Assembly: GCF_040649515.1 (NCBI RefSeq)
Contig: NZ_JBEZFP010000087.1
Location: 1 to 40,224 of the forward strand
Direction: 5' to 3'
DNA from: Yinghuangia elevatio
GTDB taxonomy: Bacteria > Actinomycetota > Actinomycetes > Streptomycetales > Streptomycetaceae
Length of the DNA stretch: 40,224 nucleotides
The notes below the pieces were generated by a model that worked only from the letters and a program-made list of their open reading frames with translations, was not told the DNA's origin and searched no databases. Shown in pieces: positions 25,602 to 32,903 of this stretch. Every line of letters begins with the position of its first letter. The stretch's first letter is position 1. Both the position numbers and the translations under genes were made by a program.

Positions 25602-26204
25602 TCAGGGCGCGCGCCAGATGTTGTCGTAGGCGGCTTGTTCTATGGCGCGGCGCTGGCGTACGGCTTCGAGTTCGGTCACGGCGTCCTCCACTGCCGCGAG
25701 GACGATGCCGACCGGGTCGCGCGGGGGAGCCGGGGGTTCGTCGTCGGGTTTGTCGCGCAGGCCTGCGGAGGTGGCCAGGGCGGTGAGGACGGGCTCGTGC
25801 GCGGCCCAGCGGTCGCGCGCGGCTCGGTGGTCGGCGGAGTCGGCGACGGCGACGCGGCCGGTGCCGAGCGGGGAGCGGCCGCGCCGGTGGGCGAGGCTGC
25901 CTTCCTCCGCCAGGGCGGCCGCGTAGGCGGCGGCCAGGTCCCGGCCGCGCCGCCACAGCCAGTACTCGACGGACTCGTACGGCTTCTGCCGCACGACCGC
26001 GGCCGCGGACTGCTCGAGGAGCGGATCGTCGAACGCGGGGGTGCCGGCGGGGACGATGGCGTCGCCGTCGAGGGTGACCGCGGACGCGGCCAGCAGGTCG
26101 ACGAGTTCGGCGCCCGCCAAGGCGAGGGACAACTCGCCTTGGCCCGCCTCGCGGCGTTCCGCCTCGTCCATCGCGGTGATGATCAGGTCGCGGGCAGTCG
26201 TCAT
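25602..26204 (-). CDS. GPP34 (GOLPH3/Vps74-like) family protein
   Basis: A 200-aa protein with the features of the bacterial GPP34 family, relatives of eukaryotic Golgi phosphoprotein 3: TARDLIITAMDE at the start, then GELSLALAGAELVDLLAASAVTLDGDAIVPAG, and an amphipathic middle segment (VEYWLWRRGRDLAAAYAAAL). The eukaryotic members bind phosphatidylinositol-4-phosphate; the bacterial function is not known. There is no signal peptide. The ATG at 26204 is preceded by GGAG seven bases upstream and is preferred over a GTG at 26216. The gene is convergent with the LacI-type gene. Confidence 0.75.
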   Translation of the reverse strand: MTTARDLIITAMDEAERREAGQGELSLALAGAELVDLLAASAVTLDGDAIVPAGTPAFDDPLLEQSAAAVVRQKPYESVEYWLWRRGRDLAAAYAAALAEEGSLAHRRGRSPLGTGRVAVADSADHRAARDRWAAHEPVLTALATSAGLRDKPDDEPPAPPRDPVGIVLAAVEDAVTELEAVRQRRAIEQAAYDNIWRAP

Positions 26205-26292
26205 GAGCGGCTCCACATTCGGTACGACCGGAAGGCCGGGCGGTATGCCGCCGGGTTCCGGTGCTTCCGATGACGAGCCTACGGAGCGCGGT

Positions 26293-26325
26293 CCGCCGCC
26301 GCATCAGGCGGCGATGCGGCGGCGG
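26293..26325 (-). terminator. Strong hairpin downstream of the NCS1 permease
   Basis: A 13-bp perfect stem (26293-26305 with 26313-26325) and a 7-nt loop lie 49 bp after the permease stop and before the GPP34 start. It is the best terminator candidate in this part of the window, though it lacks a T-run. Confidence 0.6.
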
Positions 26326-26373
26326 GTGCGGCGCGGTGGGCAGCGGCCGGTGGGGTGGGGTGGAGTGTCCCGG

Positions 26374-27837
26374 TCAGCCGGCCAGGGCCGGGGCGTGGGT
26401 GCCGGGGGTCGGCTCGTCGGGGCGGGGTTCGGCGGGGCGGATGGTCTCGGCCGGGGGATTGGCCGTACGCCGTGCCCACAGGTAGTAGATGACCGAGGTG
26501 ACCGCCAGGCCGACGATCCACGAGATGTCCGCGCCGTCGAGCTTCTCGGTGATCGGGCCGGTGTAGAGCTTGGTGGCCAGGAACGGGATCTGCACGCCGA
26601 CGCCGACGACGTAGCAGGTGAGCGCGGTGACGTTCCACTTGCCGTAGCGGCCGCGCGGGTCGTACAGCGCCGGGATGTCGACGCGCTCGCGGGAGATGAC
26701 GTAGTAGTCGACGAGGTTGATGGCGCTCCACGGGGTGAAGACCATCAGCAGCATCAGGACGAAGTTCTTGAAGTTGTCGAGGAAGTCGGCACTGGCCGCC
26801 ATCGCGATGACCACGGACACCGCGGTGAAGCCCACGATGTACGCGGCGCGGGCCGCCGACGAGATCCGCGAGCGCCCGTCGAACGCCGTCACGATGGTCA
26901 GGATCGACATGAAGCCGCCGTACGCGTTCAGGCAGTTGACGGTCAGCTTGCCGACCACGATCACCAGGTAGATCAGGAACGCGAGGAACGCCGGGCCCGC
27001 CAGGTCGCCGAGGAAGCCGACCTGGTCCGGCAGGAACGCCTTGCCCGCGACGGCGGCGGTCAGCGCGCCGAGGGTCATCGCGATCTGGGATCCGATCACC
27101 GAGCCGCAGAATGTGGACCAGAAGGTCGCGCGGTCGCTGGTGTCTCGGGGGAGGTAGCGCGAGTAGTCGGCGACGTACGGCCCGAAGGTCAGCTGCCAGC
27201 CGGCGCCGAGGCCGACGGCAAGCAGGAAGGTCGCGGCGTCGAAGCCCTTGTCGCCGACGTGCGCGCCGACGTCGTACTGCGTGAACAGCCGGATCATCAG
27301 GTAGCCGAGACCCAGGACCCCGATGACGGTGGCGACCCGGCCCGCGAGGTGGATCAGCCGGTACCCGGTCACCGCGATGACCGCGGTCAGCGCGCCGAAG
27401 ATGAGGATGCCGACGTTGGTGTTGTCGATGTGCAGCATCTCGCACACCGCCTGGCCGGCCAGGACACTGCCGGTGGCGGCGAAGCCGAGGTACATCAGGA
27501 TCACCAGCAGCAGCGGCAGCACCGCCCCGTAGACGCCGAACTGCGCCCGGCTGGAGATCATCTGCGGTACCCCGAGGCGCGGCCCCTGGGCGGAGTGCAG
27601 CGCCATCACGATGCCGCCCAGCACGTTGCCGACGAGCAGCGCGGGTATCGCCCACAGGGCGTCGGCGCCGAAGACGACCGCGAGGGCGCCGTCCACGATC
27701 GCGGTGATCTGCATGTTGGCGCCGAACCACAGCGTGAACTGGCTGAGCGGCGTGCCGTGGCGCTCGGCGTCGGGGATGACCTCGATGGTCCGGCGCTCCA
27801 TCGCGAGACGTGCCCCGGAATCTTGTTCGACCGGCAT
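26374..27837 (-). CDS. NCS1-family cytosine/purine permease
   Basis: A 487-aa membrane transporter with about twelve helices, member of the nucleobase:cation symporter-1 family, CodB-like branch. Family features are FTLWFGANMQITAI near residue 35, GPRLGVPQMISSRAQFGVYGA, FGPYVADYSRYLPRDTS and FTPWSAINLVDYY. It should import a nucleobase or related compound together with a cation. No deaminase or other nucleobase gene is adjacent, so the substrate remains open. The ATG at 27837 is preceded by GAAGAGAG; sequence further upstream is AT-rich and not coding. It is transcribed from the AT-rich gap upstream. Confidence 0.88.
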   Translation of the reverse strand: MPVEQDSGARLAMERRTIEVIPDAERHGTPLSQFTLWFGANMQITAIVDGALAVVFGADALWAIPALLVGNVLGGIVMALHSAQGPRLGVPQMISSRAQFGVYGAVLPLLLVILMYLGFAATGSVLAGQAVCEMLHIDNTNVGILIFGALTAVIAVTGYRLIHLAGRVATVIGVLGLGYLMIRLFTQYDVGAHVGDKGFDAATFLLAVGLGAGWQLTFGPYVADYSRYLPRDTSDRATFWSTFCGSVIGSQIAMTLGALTAAVAGKAFLPDQVGFLGDLAGPAFLAFLIYLVIVVGKLTVNCLNAYGGFMSILTIVTAFDGRSRISSAARAAYIVGFTAVSVVIAMAASADFLDNFKNFVLMLLMVFTPWSAINLVDYYVISRERVDIPALYDPRGRYGKWNVTALTCYVVGVGVQIPFLATKLYTGPITEKLDGADISWIVGLAVTSVIYYLWARRTANPPAETIRPAEPRPDEPTPGTHAPALAG

Positions 27838-28302
27838 GGACTCACTCTCTTCGCGGGGCGAAGCGGCGACCGCTTGCTGAGGACCTGTGACTGTCGACTG
27901 CCGAATCTGGCATGCAGATGAACAGACAGCAAGATCTTGAATGAATAATTTCAGCAATGGGCCTGAGGAAATGCCGTTAATTTGGACATTTGGCGCGCCT
28001 GGGTGTGCTTCGAGGCTCGGCTTGATGGAGGTTATGTCAGCCGGGCAAGCCAGGACAAATAGTGCTCAGAGGCCGGGATTCGGTCACGCCGGAGGCGGTA
28101 TTTCGGCCATCGCTTATGTCGCCGCTGCACAGTGGCCGGGTGCCACGAGCAAGCGTCTCCGCTTGGTGGGACGGCAGCGCGGACGCGGCGGACGGCGCCG
28201 GTCCCCGCGCATCATGTAGTGCTGCGGTCGCCGGCGCCGTGCGCTTCGTGTGTACGTGGGACGCGGCGGTGTGGTCGCGCCGGGGTCGGTTGCGGCCTGG
28301 GG
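27838..28302. other. AT-rich intergenic region upstream of the NCS1 permease
   Basis: A 465-bp gap without a supportable gene. The half next to the permease is markedly AT-rich for this genome: 22 of 60 bases are G or C in 27931-27990. A short open frame on the plus strand (27941-28219) has mixed third positions and no ribosome binding site. The AT-rich part probably carries the permease promoter and regulator sites, but I could not assign hexamers with confidence. Confidence 0.5.
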
Positions 28303-28839
28303 TCAGCCGGCCGCGCGGGCCACAGGTTGGCGCAGGATGGTCCGCGGGTTGGGGTCGGTGAAGTCGGTCAGGTAGATCTCGTGGTGCAGGCCGTTGCGCA
28401 CGAGTCCGCGCTCGGTCATGAAGGCGTCCATCACATCGAGCGACGCCTTCTCCTCGCTGTACGGCCCCTCGTGCACCATCTGCACGCACTCGCCCTCGGC
28501 GAAGCTGACCACCTGCACCCGGTCGACAGCCGCGCCCGACGCGCGGGCCTGCTCGCGTGCCCGGCCCAGGGCCTCCGGCTCGGGGGCACCCGGCAGCGGC
28601 AGAAGCAGGTGCCACCGCCACTGGTCGCGCGGTGCGTCGAGGGGGTTCGGGCCGGCGTCCTCCGCCCACCACAGGCCTTCGAGGGGGCCGGCGGGACCGC
28701 CCATCATCGAGGCCACGGCGTACAGCGCACGCACGGCGGCCATGTGTTCGGTGCCGCCGGGTTCGCCCATGCCGGTGACGTTGAGGCACGTGGCGGGTTC
28801 GGGGTGGACGAGCTCGGGGCGGACGGGCGCGGGGGTCAT
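28303..28839 (-). CDS. GyrI-like small-molecule-binding domain protein
   Basis: A 178-aa protein of the GyrI-like/SOUL-type effector-binding superfamily. The segment DQWRWHLLLPLP, the central VDRVQVVSFAEGECVQMVHEGPYSEEKASLDVMDAFM and the ending HEIYLTDFTDPNPRTILRQPV follow the usual pattern HxGPY and EIYLxD. Free-standing members bind drugs or act as small hydrolases (cyclopropanoid hydrolase-like) rather than binding DNA. Its ATG overlaps the stop of the MerR gene (ATGA) and is preceded by GGAGGAAGC, so the two are made together. It may bind or clear the same compound that the MerR protein senses. Confidence 0.85.
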   Translation of the reverse strand: MTPAPVRPELVHPEPATCLNVTGMGEPGGTEHMAAVRALYAVASMMGGPAGPLEGLWWAEDAGPNPLDAPRDQWRWHLLLPLPGAPEPEALGRAREQARASGAAVDRVQVVSFAEGECVQMVHEGPYSEEKASLDVMDAFMTERGLVRNGLHHEIYLTDFTDPNPRTILRQPVARAAG

Positions 28840-29639
28840 GCTTCCTCCAGGGGGATCATCAGGTGGGTGACCAGCCGGTCGGGCGGCGTGGTCATCGGGT
28901 CGGACACGTACACCTCGCGGAGCGGGCCGCGGACGGTGTGGCGCCGTTCGGCGCACCAGGACAGCAGGGCGTGCGCGGTCAACCCGATCTGGTCGTACGG
29001 GCCGACGTGGGTGACGCGGGCGAACCGGCCGCCCGGCAGGACGTCGTGTTCGGCTCCCGGCACCGGCCCCTCGCCGACCAGGGCGACGGCGACGGCGATG
29101 GGTTCGCCGAAGTCGAGCGGGAACAGGCCGACGAGTTCGGGCGGCCCGGTGGACGCTCCGGCCTGGGACGCTCCGGCCTGGGACGCCGCGGCCAGCAGCC
29201 GTGCGACGGCCGCGGAGGTGGCCCGGCCCAGGTCCGTCTCGTCGGCCGCCGTCTCCCTGACGACCAGCACACGCCGCGCCGGTTCGGTCAGCACGGTGAC
29301 GGGCACGGACGGCAGCCCTTCGGCCATGACGCGCTCCAGAGCCGCCAGCGTCGAACGGCGCCGGGCCAGTTCGGCTTCCAGGCGCTCGTGCACGCCGTCG
29401 AGCGCGCCGGTCGCGCCGGAGAGCACCTGGGCGATGGCGGCGAGCGGCACGTCGAGGGAGCGCAGCAGCCCGATCGACAGCGCGTCGCGCGCCTGCTCGT
29501 GCCGGTAGTAGCGGTACCCGGTCTGCTCGTCCACGTACGCGGGCTTCAGCAGCCCGAGTTCCGCGTAGTGCCGCAGCTGCTTGACGCTCAGCCGACTGAG
29601 CCTGGCGAACTGCCCGATCGCCAGTAGATCTTCGTTCAT
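28836..29639 (-). CDS. MerR-family regulator with GyrI-like effector-binding domain
   Basis: A 267-aa regulator similar in layout to BmrR and TipAL-type multidrug sensors. The N-terminal MerR HTH is LLAIGQFARLSRLSVKQLRHYAELGLLKPAYVDEQTGYRYY, followed by a coiled-coil dimerisation helix (GVHERLEAELARRRSTLAALERV) and a C-terminal effector-binding domain with RFARVTHVGPYDQIG and REVYVSDP. A small direct repeat SQAGASQAGAS lies in the linker. Start chosen at ATG 29639; a MerR-type promoter sits directly before it. The gene overlaps the downstream GyrI-like gene by four bases. Its ligand is unknown; cationic drugs are typical. Confidence 0.88.
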   Translation of the reverse strand: MNEDLLAIGQFARLSRLSVKQLRHYAELGLLKPAYVDEQTGYRYYRHEQARDALSIGLLRSLDVPLAAIAQVLSGATGALDGVHERLEAELARRRSTLAALERVMAEGLPSVPVTVLTEPARRVLVVRETAADETDLGRATSAAVARLLAAASQAGASQAGASTGPPELVGLFPLDFGEPIAVAVALVGEGPVPGAEHDVLPGGRFARVTHVGPYDQIGLTAHALLSWCAERRHTVRGPLREVYVSDPMTTPPDRLVTHLMIPLEEA

Positions 29640-29645
29640 GGCCTC

Positions 29646-29676
29646 AGCATGAGGTCTCCCCAAGTGGGAGAGTCCA
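29646..29676 (-). promoter_or_regulatory. MerR-type promoter with 19-bp spacer
   Basis: On the minus strand TGGACT (29671-29676) and CATGCT (29646-29651) are 19 bp apart, the long spacer typical of MerR-controlled promoters. The spacer holds the inverted repeat CTCCC-N5-GGGAG (29656-29670). The -10 element ends six bases before the ATG, so the transcript would begin at or next to the start codon. Confidence 0.55.
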
Positions 29677-29690
29677 GCGCGGCGCGCGTG

Positions 29691-29770
29691 TCGGCGCGTG
29701 TCGGCGGGTGTCAGCAGGTGTCAGCAGGTGTCGACAGGTGTCGGTGCGGGTCGGCTCCGGTCGGCACGTG
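29691..29770. repeat. Degenerate 10-bp tandem repeat (TCGGCGGGTG-like, about 8 units)
   Basis: Eight consecutive 10-bp units share the pattern TCRRCNNGTG, including two adjacent identical TCAGCAGGTG copies; the last three are more diverged. The array sits between the MerR promoter and the start of the VOC gene. The period is close to one turn of the helix, so repeated bases face the same side of the DNA. Confidence 0.75.
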
Positions 29771-29828
29771 TCGAAGTACGGCGGTCGCGGCCCTGGTTGT
29801 CGCGGGTCCGGCGCCGTACCATGCGCGG

Positions 29829-30215
29829 GTGATCCAGGGGTTCTCGCACATCCAGCTCGTCGTCCGCGACGTCGCGGCCAGCGCGGCGTTCTACCGCGGT
29901 GTCCTGGGGATGCGCGACCTCGCCTCGGGTGTGCTCGACTCCGGCCCGTACGCCGCACTCCGCCATCCCACCGCGGGCTTCGTCGTCGGCATGCAGACCG
30001 CCGCTCCGGGCGACCCGTCCGGGACCGCGACGGCCGGCATCGACCACCTCTCGTTCGCGGTGCCCGACCGCGCCGCACTCGAACTCCTACGCGCGGACCT
30101 CGCGGCGGGCGGATTCGCGGTCGGCGAGATCTTCGAGGAAGCGGTCAGCCACAACATGCGGCTGACCGACCCGGACGGCCTGACGATCGAACTCAGCGCA
30201 CCGAAGCACGTGTAG
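29829..30215 (+). CDS. VOC-family protein (glyoxalase/bleomycin-resistance/dioxygenase fold)
   Basis: A 128-aa protein of the vicinal-oxygen-chelate superfamily. Two beta-alpha-beta-beta-beta modules are visible: GFSHIQLVVRDVAASAAFYRGVLGM with H7 as first metal ligand, then GIDHLSFAVPDRAALELLRADL, and TDPDGLTIELS with the typical terminal Glu. These proteins bind a divalent metal and act as isomerases, dioxygenases, thiol transferases or drug-binding proteins; this one cannot be placed further. The GTG at 29829 is the first in-frame start that makes sense, without a ribosome binding site. TACCAT ends six bases upstream, so a leaderless transcript is possible. Confidence 0.82.
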   Translation: MIQGFSHIQLVVRDVAASAAFYRGVLGMRDLASGVLDSGPYAALRHPTAGFVVGMQTAAPGDPSGTATAGIDHLSFAVPDRAALELLRADLAAGGFAVGEIFEEAVSHNMRLTDPDGLTIELSAPKHV

Positions 30216-30427
30216 CGCGAGGCGCACTCCTCGGGACACGGCGCCTCCGGAACGACGACGAGCTTACTGGTGGCGAGACTTCGAGGGCCGCCCTGGTGAC
30301 ACGTGTCAACGCCGCGCGCCGCAGCCCGACTTCGCATGCGCTGTACGCGGTCCCTATCGAAGTCCGGTGCGTCCCCGTGGTGGTCCGCGCCAGGGCCGGC
30401 GCTCTTGACAGGCCGTTCGCCAGGATC

Positions 30428-30454
30428 GCTAGGATTACATTAGCTCGCTAATAT
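30428..30454. promoter_or_regulatory. Candidate IclR-type operator upstream of the substrate-binding-protein gene
   Basis: GCTAGG-N5-ATTAGC (30428-30444) is followed directly by GCTAAT, giving the perfect inverted repeat ATTAGC-TC-GCTAAT (30439-30452). The minus strand of 30444-30454 reads ATATTAGCGAG, identical over 11 bp to the sequence at 38108-38118 before the iclR-type gene. The shared word suggests the same protein binds both. Confidence 0.5.
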
Positions 30455-30505
30455 TTCGACATTTCGAAACGCGGTTCGCGGCCCGCAAGGCAGCGGCACG
30501 AACCC

Positions 30506-30542
30506 CGCACCACGACCTCCGCACCACGACCTCCGCACCACG
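30506..30542. repeat. 14-bp tandem repeat (CGCACCACGACCTC x2.6)
   Basis: Two perfect 14-bp units plus a nine-base partial third lie in the leader of the substrate-binding-protein gene, about 45 bp before its start. Non-coding. Confidence 0.8.
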
Positions 30543-30585
30543 GCACGTCCCCCGGCAGCGCACCGACCGGCGAGGAGAGGCACCC

Positions 30586-31689
30586 GTGACATCGATCGAG
30601 GACCGCTGGTTGAAGCTCGCACCGGTCCGTGTCGGCTGGCTCGGCATGGAATGGCGGCGCTTCGAGCGCGAAATCACCATGGCGTTCGACGAGGCGGTCG
30701 AGCGCGGGGTGCTGGACCGCCGGTACGAGTTCCTGTTCGAGGACGACGCCGGGCTGCCGCAGGGCACCGCCAAGGGCGGAGTGGAGTCGTACCGGCGGCT
30801 GGTCGAGGCGGGTTGCCTGGCCGTGGTCGGCGCCAACTACACCGACTCGGCGATGGCCCTCGCGCAGTACGCCAACGAAAGCCAGGTACCGCTGATCAGC
30901 ATGGCCGGCACTGACGCCTTCCACGGGGAGTACTGCTTCCGCATGGGCAACGGCGACGTCGGCGGCGACCCCGCGCTCATCGTCAACTGGCTCAAACGGG
31001 AAGGGCATTCGCGGGTCGCCGTGCTCGCGCCGTGGTCGCCGATCGGCGAGGAGTACTTCCGCTTCTTCCGCCAGGAGTGCCGCAGGCTCGGGGTGTCCGT
31101 CGCCGCGGTGGAGATGGTCGACAACGCCACGACCACCGACGAACTGACCGCCAAGTTCCGGGTCCTGCGGGACTCCGGCGCCGACGCGCTGGCCTGGCTC
31201 GGGTACGGCGGCCTGGTCGTCTCCGGCGCGGTGCGCGAGGCGCTGGACAAGCTCGGCTGGGACCCGCCGCGCATCATGACGACCGCGTTCATGCAGTACA
31301 TCTGGGGCTTCGAGCAACTCGAAGGCTGGGTGGGCATCGACCAGTGGTGTCCGGAGAATCCGCGCATGCACCGGTTCCACGCGCGCTTCGTCGCCCGCTA
31401 CGGCGAGGACCCGTGGATGTGGCCCAACGCCATACCCGGACTCGCGTACGACATGGCCGCCGTCGTCGCCGAGGCGCTGCACCGCGCGACCGTCCTGACC
31501 GGCCCCGGCGTCAAGGAGGGCCTGGAGCGCATCCGGTTCATGCCCGCGGTGACCGGGGGGCCGAACACGCACATCGCCGGGGGCCCGTACGACCACCAGA
31601 TGTTCAAGGGCGACTGGCTGCACTACGGCCGCATCCGGGACGGGGTGCTGGAATTCGCCGGGCTGTACGAATCGACCGACGACTACTGA
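30586..31689 (+). CDS. Receptor-type (branched-chain amino acid class) substrate-binding protein without signal peptide
   Basis: A 367-aa type 1 periplasmic-binding-fold protein. N-lobe features are VRVGWLGMEWRRFEREITMAFDEAVERG, VVGANYTDSAMALAQYANESQVPLISMAG and VAVLAPWSPIGEEYF; the second lobe runs to DWLHYGRIRDGVLEFAGLYE. The layout resembles LivJ/UrtA binding proteins and the amide sensor AmiC. There is no signal peptide, lipobox or Tat motif: the first residues are MTSIEDRWLKLAPVRVG and the fold starts at once. No ABC permease or ATPase of this class is nearby. The GTG start has GAGGAGAGG upstream, so the N-terminus is well fixed. A cytosolic sensing role is inferred. Confidence 0.82.
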   Translation: MTSIEDRWLKLAPVRVGWLGMEWRRFEREITMAFDEAVERGVLDRRYEFLFEDDAGLPQGTAKGGVESYRRLVEAGCLAVVGANYTDSAMALAQYANESQVPLISMAGTDAFHGEYCFRMGNGDVGGDPALIVNWLKREGHSRVAVLAPWSPIGEEYFRFFRQECRRLGVSVAAVEMVDNATTTDELTAKFRVLRDSGADALAWLGYGGLVVSGAVREALDKLGWDPPRIMTTAFMQYIWGFEQLEGWVGIDQWCPENPRMHRFHARFVARYGEDPWMWPNAIPGLAYDMAAVVAEALHRATVLTGPGVKEGLERIRFMPAVTGGPNTHIAGGPYDHQMFKGDWLHYGRIRDGVLEFAGLYESTDDY

Positions 31690-31717
31690 CCCTCCACACG
31701 GGAAGCGACGGCGAGAC

Positions 31718-32791
31718 ATGACGAACCTGCCCGGCACCCTCGCCGAGGTCACGCCCGCGTGGCTGTCCTCGGTGCTTTCCTCCGCAGACCGGAACGTGAC
31801 CGTCGACGAGGTCCGGGTCGACCGGGTCATCGACGGGACCGCCACCAAAGCGCGCCTGCGGATCACGTACGCCGGCCCCGGCGCGGACGGCCTTCCCACC
31901 CGCCTGTGGATCAAGGGCGGCTACGGCCGGGAAAGCGCGAAGGTCATGCCTACCGGCGCCTACGCGGTGGAGGCGCGCTTCTACCGGGACCTGAGCCCGC
32001 GCATCCCGGTCGTCGTGCCCACGTGCTACTTCGCCGACTGCGACGAGACCACCCAGCAAGGCGTGGTGCTGCTCGCGGACCTGGCGCAGGACGGCGTCGA
32101 ATTCTGCAACGCCGCAAGGCCCCTGACGGTCGATCAGGTCGCGTCGTTCCTCGAACTCCTGGTGCCGCTGCACGCGTTCTGGTGGCAGAGCGCGGAACTC
32201 GACACCATCCCGTGGCTGCGCAGCCCGCTGGAGCGCGGCACGCCCTCGGACCGCTACGTGAGCCGGTTCTCCGCCGCCGACCTCGACGCGTTCGTCGCGA
32301 TGCCGCGCGCCGACGTGGTGCCTGCCGGCATCACCGGGCAGGGCGTCGTGGACGCCCTCCACGCCCTCCAGGACCGCGTCACCCTCCAGCCCCAGTGCCT
32401 GCTGCACGGCGACACGCACCTCGGGAACACGTACCTGCGCCGCGACGGCAGCCCGGGACTGCTCGACTGGCAGACCGCCTGGCGGGGGAACTGGGCGCAC
32501 GACGTGGCGTACTTCATCACCTCCGCCCTCACCGTCGAGGACCGGCGGCGCCACGAGAGGGACCTGCTGCGGCACTACCTGGCCGCCCTGGCGGCCGCCG
32601 GGGCGGCGGCGCCGGGCTTCGACGAGGCGTGGGACGACTACCGGCGCTATGTCGCGTACGGGCTGTTCATCTGGCTGATCAACCCGGTCGAGGCGCAGCC
32701 GGACGAAGTCAACATCCCCAACATCACCCGCTTCTCCGCCGCCGCGGACGACCTCGACACCTTCGGCGCACTGGGCGTGAAGGCCGGCTGA
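31718..32791 (+). CDS. APH-type phosphotransferase (aminoglycoside phosphotransferase/choline kinase fold)
   Basis: A 357-aa kinase-like protein. The N-lobe has the nucleotide-binding strand LWIKGGYG with K66 and the helix Glu in VEARFYRDL (E85). The catalytic Brenner motif is LLHGDTHLGN (H230, D232, N237), and metal-binding D250 is in GLLDWQ. All residues needed for phosphoryl transfer are present. Members phosphorylate hydroxyl groups on antibiotics, choline or small alcohols; the relatives in actinobacterial catabolic clusters have unknown substrates. It follows the binding-protein gene by 28 bp and is probably in the same operon. Antibiotic resistance should not be assumed. Confidence 0.85.
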   Translation: MTNLPGTLAEVTPAWLSSVLSSADRNVTVDEVRVDRVIDGTATKARLRITYAGPGADGLPTRLWIKGGYGRESAKVMPTGAYAVEARFYRDLSPRIPVVVPTCYFADCDETTQQGVVLLADLAQDGVEFCNAARPLTVDQVASFLELLVPLHAFWWQSAELDTIPWLRSPLERGTPSDRYVSRFSAADLDAFVAMPRADVVPAGITGQGVVDALHALQDRVTLQPQCLLHGDTHLGNTYLRRDGSPGLLDWQTAWRGNWAHDVAYFITSALTVEDRRRHERDLLRHYLAALAAAGAAAPGFDEAWDDYRRYVAYGLFIWLINPVEAQPDEVNIPNITRFSAAADDLDTFGALGVKAG

Positions 32792-32903
32792 CGCGTCCTG
32801 GCCGAGCGGCGGGCGTGTACTTCTTCGGGCGACGGGTTCATGATCGGGTCGGCATTCACCGCGAGGCGGTCCGACCGGGCGGCCCCGTCCCGAGGAGGAA
32901 CAC

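Larger units (their letters stand above)
30216..30585. promoter_or_regulatory. Promoter region of the catabolic cluster
   Basis: A 370-bp gap between the VOC gene and the substrate-binding-protein gene. It holds an AT-rich patch with GCTAAT-type half-sites (30428-30454), an 8-bp palindrome TTTCGAAA (30462-30469) and a 14-bp direct repeat (30506-30542). No gene is supported here. Confidence 0.5.

Noticed and set aside
27941..28219. 92-codon plus-strand open frame upstream of the permease
   Set aside because: There is no ribosome binding site, third positions are not G/C-biased in the first half, and no motif is visible. It falls in an AT-rich non-coding patch.
29691..29770. CRISPR-like array
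   Set aside because: The 10-bp units are contiguous and have no spacers, and no cas gene is present.
30506..30542. Insertion-sequence end or attachment site
   Set aside because: It is a simple 14-bp tandem duplication with no matching inverted copy, transposase, integrase or tRNA gene in the window.
31718..32791. Antibiotic resistance by the APH-like kinase
   Set aside because: The fold is shared by many kinases of unrelated substrates, and the gene sits in a catabolic-looking cluster with no resistance or biosynthesis genes.
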